Shown here: one piece after another, positions 1 to 5,025 of the stretch
How positions within the stretch are numbered: position 1 is the first letter of the stretch
Layout: each line of letters begins with the position of its first letter
Source: Actinomycetes bacterium
GTDB taxonomy: Bacteria; Actinomycetota; Actinomycetes; Actinomycetales; Cellulomonadaceae
Length of the DNA stretch: 5,025 bases
Assembly (NCBI GenBank): GCA_023425905.1
Contig: JAFABT010000205.1
Span: 1 to 5,025 of the forward strand
Direction: 5' to 3'
Notes under the pieces: generated by a model
What the model was told of the DNA's origin: nothing
Databases searched by the model: none
Seen by the model: only the letters and a program-made list of their open reading frames with translations
Program-made: the position numbers and the translations under genes

Positions 1-207
1 GAGGAAGGTGATCTGCTCGACCATGTCCTCACGGGTGTCGTCCCAGCCGTGCGCGAACGACCGCACTTTGTCTGCGAGTCGCTCGTGCCCTACGGCGTCC
101 GCGATCGTGTCCGAGTGGACGTTCGCCTCGGAGAACTCCGTCGCCACGCGGGCGAGATCTGTCCCGAGATCACTCAGTGCAGTGGTGTCGACCACGAGGT
201 CGCTCAT
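1..207 (-). CDS. WXG100/ESX-like small helical protein (3' end outside window)
   Basis: The reading frame starts at ATG 207-205 on the minus strand and stays open for 69 codons to the window edge, so the C-terminus is missing. The start follows a purine-rich ribosome binding site (GAAGGGGGAAGG, positions 222-211). The product begins MSDLVVDTTALSDLGTDLAR and is acidic, with no cysteine, signal peptide or membrane segment. It reads as two amphipathic helices (about residues 8-29 and 41-69) joined by a short turn. The second helix carries F51-A-H-G-W55, like the Phe/Trp pair of WXG100-like and EspC-like proteins; a canonical W-x-G at the turn is absent. Members of those families are commonly substrates or partners of type VII (ESX) secretion, often encoded beside a larger secreted effector. 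That role here is inferred from helix pattern only. It is transcribed divergently from topA. I am confident it is a gene, less so of the family. Confidence 0.6.
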   Translation of the reverse strand, partial: MSDLVVDTTALSDLGTDLARVATEFSEANVHSDTIADAVGHERLADKVRSFAHGWDDTREDMVEQITFL

Positions 208-290
208 GCGCCTTCCCCCTTCAGTCCGTCCCTGCGGTCGGTTGCCCTCCCTGGCGGCCCGCGCCGACGGCAGCCGAGCCCGGCGCGGTC

Positions 291-296
291 ACGCTA
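291..296 (-). promoter_or_regulatory. Possible -10 box for the minus-strand WXG100-like gene
   Basis: Read on the minus strand, this is TAGCGT, matching the TANNNT actinobacterial -10 pattern. It would start transcription near 284 and give a leader of about 77 bases before the ATG at 207. The hexamer 17 bases upstream (GGTCAG on the minus strand) is a poor -35 match. The same TAGCGT hexamer precedes the oxidoreductase start at 3316. TA steps are scarce in this GC-rich DNA, which gives the match some weight, but it remains a guess. Confidence 0.28.
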
Positions 297-311
297 TCGG
301 CGGGGTCGCGG

Positions 312-348
312 CGCTGACCATGGGGAGAACTACCCAGCCCGCTGACCA
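312..348. repeat. 9-bp direct repeat in the divergent intergenic region
   Basis: CGCTGACCA occurs at 312-320 and again at 340-348, a spacing of 28 bases. Both copies lie between the divergent WXG100-like gene and topA. The first copy overlaps the expected -35 position of the minus-strand promoter candidate. A regulator binding site is possible, but two 9-mers in a GC-rich 270-base region can also arise by chance. Confidence 0.3.
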
Positions 349-414
349 GGTGTGGAGACTGTGAGGGTTCTCGTCGGGGCGGGCACCGATGCGCTCGGCC
401 TTGACGCGAGGTCG

Positions 415-420
415 TAGAGT
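415..420 (+). promoter_or_regulatory. Possible -10 box for topA
   Basis: TAGAGT fits the TANNNT -10 pattern and would start transcription near 426-428, giving a leader of a little over 50 bases before the topA ATG. No good -35 hexamer lies 16-18 bases upstream. A TTGACG at 401-406 looks like a -35 box but is only 8 bases away, too close to pair with this -10. topA promoters in several bacteria respond to supercoiling; nothing visible here confirms or excludes that. Confidence 0.3.
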
Positions 421-480
421 GCCCGATCGACGGTGCCTTCGGCGCGTCGCCTCTCTCGATCCGCACGGAAGCAGGTCCGT

Positions 481-3267
481 ATGTCTCGCAAGCTCGTCAT
501 CGTGGAGTCGCCCGCCAAGGCGCGCACGATCGCCGGCTACCTCGGTGGCGACTTCGACGTCGAGGCGAGCGTCGGGCACATCCGCGACCTCCCGCAGCCC
601 TCCGAGCTGCCCGCGGAGATGAAGAAGGGACCGTTCGGGAAGTTCGCGGTCGACGTCGAGGGCGGCTTCACGCCGTACTACGTCGTCGACTCGGACAAGA
701 AGAAGAAGGTCGCCGAGCTCAAGCGTCTCCTCAAGGACGCCGACGAGCTCTACCTCGCGACCGATGAGGACCGTGAGGGCGAGGCCATCGCCTGGCACCT
801 GCTCGAGACCCTCAAGCCCAAGGTCCCCGTCAAGCGCATGGTGTTCCACGAGATCACCCGCGAGGCGATCACCCGCGCCCTGGAGAACACCCGCGAGCTC
901 GACACCCGCCTCGTCGACGCGCAGGAGACCCGGCGCATCCTCGACCGGCTCTACGGCTACGAGGTCAGCCCTGTGCTGTGGCGCAAGGTCGGCCCCGGCC
1001 TGTCCGCCGGACGCGTCCAGTCGGTCGCGACCCGGCTCGTCGTCGACCGCGAGCGAGAGCGCATGGCGTTCTGCTCCGCCGAGTACTGGGACCTCACGGG
1101 TTCCTTCGCGACGACGGTCGCGGACCAGCCCGCCTTCGACGCCCGCCTCGTCCAGGTCGACGGCTCCCGCGTCGCGTCGGGCCGTGACTTCGACGACCGC
1201 GGCGCGCTCAAGGGTGACGCGGTCGTCCTCGACGAGGCCGGGGCCCGTGCGCTCGCGACGGCCCTCGAGCAGGCCCAGTTCACGGTCCGTTCGCTCGAGA
1301 CCAAGCCGTACACCCGCCGTCCCGCGGCCCCGTTCACGACGTCGACGCTCCAGCAGGAGGCCGGCCGCAAGCTCCGCATGGGCGCGCGGCAGGCGATGCG
1401 CGTCGCGCAGTCGCTCTACGAGAACGGCTACATCACGTACATGCGAACCGACTCGTCGTCGCTGTCCGCACAGGCGATCGCGGCGGCGCGAGGGCAGGCT
1501 GCGGAGCTCTACGGTGCGGACCACGTGCCGGAGAAGCCGCGCGTCTACGCGTCCAAGGCCAAGGGCGCCCAGGAGGCGCACGAGGCGATCCGCCCCGCAG
1601 GGGACTCGTTCCGCACTCCGGCCCAGGTCGCGGGCGAGCTCACCGGTGACCAGTTCCGGCTCTACGAGCTCATCTGGAAGCGCACCGTCGCCTCGCAGAT
1701 GGCCGACGCCCGCGGGCAGACCGCAACCGTCCGCCTCGGTGCGCGGTCCCGGGCCCTCGACGGCTTCGCCGAGGGCCGTGACGCGGTGTTCGGGGCGTCG
1801 GGCACCGTCATCACGTTCCGCGGCTTCCTCGCCGCATACGAGGAGGGTCGTGACGCCGAGCGGTACGAGGACGCGACCGCCGACAAGAACGCCGAGAGCA
1901 GACTGCCGCAGATGGCCGAGGGTGACGCGCTCGCCGCGGACGCTCTGACCGCCGACGGCCACTCGACGACCCCGCCGCCGCGCTACACCGAGGCGAGCCT
2001 CGTCAAGGCGCTCGAGGAGCGCGGCATCGGCCGACCCTCGACGTATGCGGCGACGATCTCCGTCATCCAGGACCGCGGCTACGTGTTCTCGCGCGGTCAA
2101 GCGCTCGTGCCCACGTGGCTCGCCTTCGCCGTGACCCGGCTGCTCGCGGAGCACTTCGAGCGTCTCGTCGACTACGAGTTCACGGCGGACATGGAGCGCG
2201 GCCTCGACCAGATCGCCGCGGGCGACCAGGACCGCACGGCATGGCTCGACGGCTTCTACTTCGGGGACCGCTCGGGCACGGCCGAGGCCGGCGGGCTGCG
2301 CGGCCTCCTCGAGAACCTGGGCGAGATCGACGCGCGCGACATCAACTCCGTGCCGATCGGTGACGGCATCACGCTGCGCGTCGGCCGCTACGGCCCGTAC
2401 CTCGAGGGTCCGCCCGAGGCGGGCGCCACCGACCCGCGGCGCGCGTCGGTTCCCGACGACCTCGCCCCGGACGAGCTCACGGTCGACCGCGCCAAGGAGC
2501 TCTTCGAGACGAACGGCGACGGTGACCTCGCCCTCGGCGTCGACCCCGTGTCCGGCAACCCGATCGTCGCGCGCTCGGGCCGCTACGGTCCGTACGTCAC
2601 CGAGGTCCTTCCGGAGCCGGAGCTCGACCCGGACCTCTCGGCCGCCGCGAAGAAGAGGGCGCTCGCGGCCCGCCCCAAGCCGCGCACCGCGTCGCTGCTC
2701 AAGTCGATGACGCTGCAGTCCGTCACTCTCGACGACGCGCTCATGCTGCTGTCGTTGCCTCGGGTCGTCGGCACCGACCCCGCGACGGGCGAAGAGATCA
2801 CGGCGCAGAACGGCCGCTACGGTCCGTACCTCAAGCGGGGCACGGACTCGCGCACCCTCGCGTCCGAGGAGCTCATGTTCACGGTGACGCTCGAGGAGGC
2901 CCTCGCGATCTACGCCCAGCCCAAGCGCGGTCGTGGCGCCACGGCGACGCCTCCGCTCAAGGAGCTCGGCGTCGACCCGACGTCGGGCAAGCCGATCGTC
3001 GTCAAGGAAGGGCGCTTCGGGGCGTACATCACCGACGGCGAGACCAACCGCACGCTGCCGCGCGACGTCACCCTTGAGGAGCTCACCCACGAGCAGGCGG
3101 TCGAGATCCTCGCGGAGAAGCGCGCGGCCGGGCCGGCGAAGCGCGGCGCGAAGAAGACGGCTGCGAAGAAGTCGACGGCGAAGAAGACCGCGGCGAAGAA
3201 GACGACGGCGAAGAAGGCCACCGCGAAGAAGACGACTGCGACACAGGCCGCGCCGAAGGACGCGTGA
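481..3267 (+). CDS. topA: DNA topoisomerase I (type IA), complete
   Basis: This 928-residue type IA topoisomerase relaxes negative supercoils by nicking one strand through a 5'-phosphotyrosyl link, passing the other strand and resealing. The N-terminal Toprim domain has KLVIVESPAKA with catalytic E9 and the metal-binding DEDREGE at 95-101 (D95, D97, E99). The nucleophile is Y320 in ITYMRTDS, followed by R322. H367 in AQEAHEAIRP and GIGRPST at 515-521 match other conserved active-site segments. Four C-terminal repeats carry GRYGPY-type motifs at 635-640, 700-705, 778-783 and 844-849 (the last is GRFGAY). There are no four-cysteine zinc fingers, unlike E. coli TopA, which is normal for actinobacteria. 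The protein ends in a lysine-rich tail (about 887-928). ATG 481 is chosen because MSRKLVIVES is the conserved N-terminus and AGG at 473-475 is well spaced. An in-frame GTG at 433 would add 16 residues that look unrelated. Length agrees with the actinobacterial family. Confidence 0.98.
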   Translation: MSRKLVIVESPAKARTIAGYLGGDFDVEASVGHIRDLPQPSELPAEMKKGPFGKFAVDVEGGFTPYYVVDSDKKKKVAELKRLLKDADELYLATDEDREGEAIAWHLLETLKPKVPVKRMVFHEITREAITRALENTRELDTRLVDAQETRRILDRLYGYEVSPVLWRKVGPGLSAGRVQSVATRLVVDRERERMAFCSAEYWDLTGSFATTVADQPAFDARLVQVDGSRVASGRDFDDRGALKGDAVVLDEAGARALATALEQAQFTVRSLETKPYTRRPAAPFTTSTLQQEAGRKLRMGARQAMRVAQSLYENGYITYMRTDSSSLSAQAIAAARGQAAELYGADHVPEKPRVYASKAKGAQEAHEAIRPAGDSFRTPAQVAGELTGDQFRLYELIWKRTVASQMADARGQTATVRLGARSRALDGFAEGRDAVFGASGTVITFRGFLAAYEEGRDAERYEDATADKNAESRLPQMAEGDALAADALTADGHSTTPPPRYTEASLVKALEERGIGRPSTYAATISVIQDRGYVFSRGQALVPTWLAFAVTRLLAEHFERLVDYEFTADMERGLDQIAAGDQDRTAWLDGFYFGDRSGTAEAGGLRGLLENLGEIDARDINSVPIGDGITLRVGRYGPYLEGPPEAGATDPRRASVPDDLAPDELTVDRAKELFETNGDGDLALGVDPVSGNPIVARSGRYGPYVTEVLPEPELDPDLSAAAKKRALAARPKPRTASLLKSMTLQSVTLDDALMLLSLPRVVGTDPATGEEITAQNGRYGPYLKRGTDSRTLASEELMFTVTLEEALAIYAQPKRGRGATATPPLKELGVDPTSGKPIVVKEGRFGAYITDGETNRTLPRDVTLEELTHEQAVEILAEKRAAGPAKRGAKKTAAKKSTAKKTAAKKTTAKKATAKKTTATQAAPKDA
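3148..3237 (+). repeat. 15-bp coding tandem repeat (six units) in the topA 3' end
   Basis: Six consecutive 15-base units each begin GCGAAGAAG and vary in the last six bases. They encode A-K-K-x-x, placing Lys-Lys pairs at 891, 896, 901, 906, 911 and 916 with an exact five-residue period. A seventh partial unit starts with GCG at 3238 and then degenerates. Similar basic tails occur on actinobacterial TopA and HU-type proteins, where they bind DNA; in mycobacterial TopA the basic C-terminus has been linked to strand passage and processivity. The near-identical units could change number between strains. Confidence 0.9.
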
Positions 3268-3282
3268 CCCGCGGGCCGGGTC
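3266..3282 (+). terminator. GC hairpin at the topA stop codon, possible weak terminator
   Basis: GACCCG (3266-3271) and CGGGTC (3277-3282) form a perfect 6-bp stem around a 5-base loop. The stem begins inside the TGA stop codon. No T-run follows, so this is not a classical intrinsic terminator. T-less hairpins have been proposed as terminators in actinobacteria, but short GC palindromes are also expected by chance at this base composition. Confidence 0.28.
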
Positions 3283-3303
3283 GGCATCGGGCGGGGGAGC
3301 GGC

Positions 3304-3309
3304 TAGCGT
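3304..3309 (+). promoter_or_regulatory. -10 box of a probable leaderless promoter for the oxidoreductase
   Basis: TAGCGT matches TANNNT and is followed by exactly six bases (CGTGCC) and then ATG at 3316, so transcription would begin at or next to the A of the start codon. This is the usual geometry of leaderless genes in actinobacteria. A GGGGGAG run at 3293-3299 resembles a ribosome binding site but lies about 16 bases from the ATG, too far for normal use, which favours the leaderless reading. No convincing -35 is visible. Confidence 0.5.
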
Positions 3310-3315
3310 CGTGCC

Positions 3316-4326
3316 ATGAACATCGTCGCTGACCCGCGCACCGCACCGTCCATCCGCTGGGGCATCCTCGGGGCAGGTGGCATCGCCTCGAGCTTCGCGA
3401 CCGCCGTCCTCGCCTCGACCCGCGCCCAGGTCGTCGCCGTCGGCTCGCGCAACCGCTACCGTGCGGAGCACTTCGCCACGCGCCATGGCATCCCGACGAC
3501 GCACGAGGGCTACGAGCGCCTCGTCGCCGACGAGCAGGTCGACGCGATCTACGTCGCGAGCCCGCACTCGGAGCACCTCGAGCACGCGCTGCTCGCGATC
3601 CGGGCCGGCAAGCACGTCCTCGTCGAGAAGGCCTTCACCCGCAACCTCGCAGAGGCGGAGCAGCTCGTCGCGGCCGCGCGCGAGGCCGGCGTCTTCATGA
3701 TGGAGGCGATGTGGACGCGGTTCCTGCCGCACGTCGCGGCGCTGCGAGGCGCGATCGCCCGCGGCGAGATCGGTGAGGTCGTCAACATCACCGCCGACCA
3801 CGGGCAGAACTTCCTCCACCTTCCCGACTCCCACCGCATCCACAACCCGGAGCTCGCGGGCGGTGCGCTGCTCGACCTCGGTGTCTACCCCGTCTCCTTC
3901 GCGCACGACCTGCTCGGCGTCCCGACGGCCATCCAGGCGACCGGTGTGCTCACCGGCACGGGCGTCGACGGTCACGTCGGCATGACGCTCGACTACCCCG
4001 GCCGCGCGATCGCGACCCTGTCGACGACGTCGTGGGCGCAGACCCCGACGACGGCGGCCATCACGGGCACGGAAGGACGTATCGACATCGCGACGTCCTT
4101 CTACCGGCCGACGAGCTTCACCCTCACCCGCCTCGACGGCACCGAGTGGACCTACCGCGGCCCGGAGATGTCGAACGGGCTCGAGTACGAGGCCGCCGAG
4201 GTCGCCCGGTGCATCGTCGAGGGTCGGCTCGAGTCGGAGCGCATGACCCTCGACGACACCCTCGAGGTCATGGCGAGCCTCGACGAGATCCGGCGGCAGA
4301 TCGGCGTCGTCTACCCCGGGGAGTGA
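3316..4326 (+). CDS. Gfo/Idh/MocA-family NAD(P)-dependent oxidoreductase
   Basis: This complete 336-residue protein has the usual family size. The N-terminal Rossmann fold has RWGILGAGGIA with the dinucleotide-binding GAGGIA at 19-24. The end of the second strand reads AVGSRNR; S44-R45 rather than an acidic residue suggests NADP(H). The family's EKP motif appears as E104-K105-A106, with K105 the expected active-site lysine. MEAMWTRFLP at 129-138 and GGALLDLGVYP at 182-192 (D187, Y191), plus the ending RRQIGVVYPGE, are typical of the dihydrodiol dehydrogenase / D-xylose 1-dehydrogenase branch. The enzyme probably oxidises or reduces a sugar or cyclic diol in the cytoplasm; the exact substrate cannot be read from sequence. 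A stop at 3304-3306 lies in frame upstream and ATG 3316 is the first start after it. It sits between topA and tmk, 48 bases after topA, without an obvious functional tie to either. Confidence 0.93.
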   Translation: MNIVADPRTAPSIRWGILGAGGIASSFATAVLASTRAQVVAVGSRNRYRAEHFATRHGIPTTHEGYERLVADEQVDAIYVASPHSEHLEHALLAIRAGKHVLVEKAFTRNLAEAEQLVAAAREAGVFMMEAMWTRFLPHVAALRGAIARGEIGEVVNITADHGQNFLHLPDSHRIHNPELAGGALLDLGVYPVSFAHDLLGVPTAIQATGVLTGTGVDGHVGMTLDYPGRAIATLSTTSWAQTPTTAAITGTEGRIDIATSFYRPTSFTLTRLDGTEWTYRGPEMSNGLEYEAAEVARCIVEGRLESERMTLDDTLEVMASLDEIRRQIGVVYPGE

Positions 4327-4342
4327 CCCCTCCTGCGACGAC

Positions 4343-4348
4343 TACCCT
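4343..4348 (+). promoter_or_regulatory. -10 box of a probable leaderless promoter for tmk
   Basis: TACCCT matches TANNNT and is followed by exactly six bases (GAGGCC) and then GTG at 4355, the same spacing as before the oxidoreductase. A GAGG at 4349-4352 is only two bases from the GTG, too close to act as a normal ribosome binding site. The box lies within the 28-base gap after the oxidoreductase stop codon. No -35 element is recognisable. Confidence 0.42.
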
Positions 4349-4354
4349 GAGGCC

Positions 4355-5025
4355 GTGACCTCGACCCCTCCTCCTGCGTCCGCGGCTGCACCCTCGGCCG
4401 CAGGGCCGGCGCCCGGCGTCTTCGTCACCTTCGAAGGCGGCGACGGCGTCGGCAAGTCGACGCAGGTGCGCGCGCTCGCCGCCTGGGTCGCGGGCCTGGG
4501 CCTCGAGGTCGTCGAGACGAGAGAGCCCGGCGGGACGGAGCTCGGCCGCGAGCTGCGCGCCGCCCTGCTGCACGGTGACCATGTCGAGCCTCGCGCCGAG
4601 GCGCTGCTCTACGCCGCCGACCGTGCCCACCACGTCGCGAGCCTCGTGCGGCCGGCCCTCGCGCGGGGCGCCGTCGTCGTGAGCGACCGGTACCTCGACT
4701 CCTCCGTCGCGTATCAGGGCTCGGGACGTGAGCTCGGGGCGGACGAGGTCGAGCGGCTCAACCTCTGGGCCACCGCGGGGCTGCTGCCCGACCTCACGGT
4801 CCTCCTCGACCTCGACCCCGCGGCGGGCCGTGGCCGGATCACCGGAACACCCGACCGGCTCGAGGCCGCGGGCGACGCGTTCCACACGCGCACGCGCGCC
4901 GCGTTCCTCGCCCGCGCCGAGTCGGCGCCCGCTGCGGGCCGCCAGCCCTGGCTCGTCCTTGACGCGTCCGCGACCGTCGACGCCGTCGCCGCCCAGGTGC
5001 GCGAGCGCGTCACGGCCCTCCTCAC
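4355..5025 (+). CDS. tmk: Thymidylate kinase (dTMP kinase), 3' end outside window
   Basis: The enzyme phosphorylates dTMP to dTDP with ATP, an essential step toward dTTP for DNA synthesis. The visible 223 codons include the P-loop EGGDGVGKST at 27-36 (K34), the dTMP-site motif TREPGGT at 55-61, SDRYLDSSVAYQG with D111-R112-Y113, and the strand LLDLDP at 150-155. A LID region with R159 and R161 leads into DRLE at 167-170. Arginines in the LID and none in the P-loop fit the type II bacterial enzyme. GTG 4355 is chosen because no other start codon lies between the upstream stop region and the first strand, and a -10-like box sits six bases before it. This gives a Pro/Ala-rich extension of about 20 residues before the core (GVFVTFEGGD). 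Compared with a typical core of about 205-215 residues, only a few C-terminal residues should be missing. In actinobacteria holB often follows. Confidence 0.96.
   Translation, partial: MTSTPPPASAAAPSAAGPAPGVFVTFEGGDGVGKSTQVRALAAWVAGLGLEVVETREPGGTELGRELRAALLHGDHVEPRAEALLYAADRAHHVASLVRPALARGAVVVSDRYLDSSVAYQGSGRELGADEVERLNLWATAGLLPDLTVLLDLDPAAGRGRITGTPDRLEAAGDAFHTRTRAAFLARAESAPAAGRQPWLVLDASATVDAVAAQVRERVTALL

Noticed and set aside
8..364. A 118-codon plus-strand frame opposite the WXG100-like gene
   Set aside because: It is Ser/Arg/Ala-rich with no motif and no convincing ribosome binding site, and it spans the divergent intergenic region. The minus-strand frame has a strong ribosome binding site and a coherent helical pattern.
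401..420. TTGACG at 401-406 paired with TAGAGT at 415-420 as a sigma-70 promoter
   Set aside because: The spacer is only 8 bases, far below the 16-18 needed, so the two cannot work as one promoter.
433..480. Upstream GTG start extending TopA by 16 residues
   Set aside because: The extra residues (Arg/Ser-rich) are unlike any TopA N-terminus, while ATG 481 yields the canonical MSRKLVIVES and has AGG at a good distance.
764..1948. A 394-codon plus-strand frame inside topA
   Set aside because: It is an out-of-frame reading of topA rich in Arg, Ser, Pro and Thr without motifs, typical of the +1 shadow of a GC-rich gene. The topA frame carries all conserved motifs.
289..3975. A 1228-codon open frame on the minus strand opposite topA and the oxidoreductase
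   Set aside because: It is antisense to two clearly conserved genes. Its translation is dominated by R, G, D, E, L and V with no recognisable motif, and it runs through the intergenic gap. Long stop-free antisense frames are expected in very GC-rich coding DNA.
4268..4885. A 205-codon minus-strand frame opposite the start of tmk
   Set aside because: It overlaps tmk, whose P-loop, TREPGGT and DRY motifs are unambiguous, and its translation shows no family features.

Overview
The window looks like chromosomal DNA of a high-GC actinobacterium. The evidence is strong G/C preference at third codon positions, a zinc-finger-less topoisomerase I ending in an alanine/lysine repeat tail, and TANNNT -10-like boxes placed directly before start codons. 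An assignment to Micrococcales (Cellulomonas-like) is my inference from protein style and gene order, not something I could test.

Layout. Positions 1-207 (minus strand) hold the first 69 codons of a small helical protein resembling WXG100/ESX-type proteins; its 3' end lies outside the window. Positions 208-480 are a divergent intergenic region with a possible promoter for each direction and a short direct repeat. Positions 481-3267 (plus) encode a complete DNA topoisomerase I (topA, 928 aa) with intact catalytic residues, four C-terminal GRYGPY-type repeats and a six-unit lysine tail. A short gap with a GC hairpin leads to a complete Gfo/Idh/MocA-family NAD(P)-dependent oxidoreductase at 3316-4326 (336 aa). 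After 28 bases comes thymidylate kinase (tmk) at 4355, which runs off the window edge a few residues before its expected C-terminus.

How the genes relate. topA and tmk both serve DNA metabolism (supercoil relaxation and dTTP supply). Their proximity fits the topA-tmk-holB neighbourhood known in actinobacteria, with holB expected just past the right edge. The oxidoreductase between them has no evident link to DNA metabolism. The start codons of both the oxidoreductase and tmk are preceded by a TANNNT box exactly 6 bases upstream, the geometry of leaderless actinobacterial transcripts. The three co-oriented genes may therefore be separate transcription units rather than a simple operon.

I found no evidence of a new system, mobile element, CRISPR array or RNA gene. 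This is mostly ordinary housekeeping sequence. The points worth a second look are the paired leaderless-start geometry, the truncated WXG100-like gene whose downstream neighbours are not visible, and the topA tail repeat.
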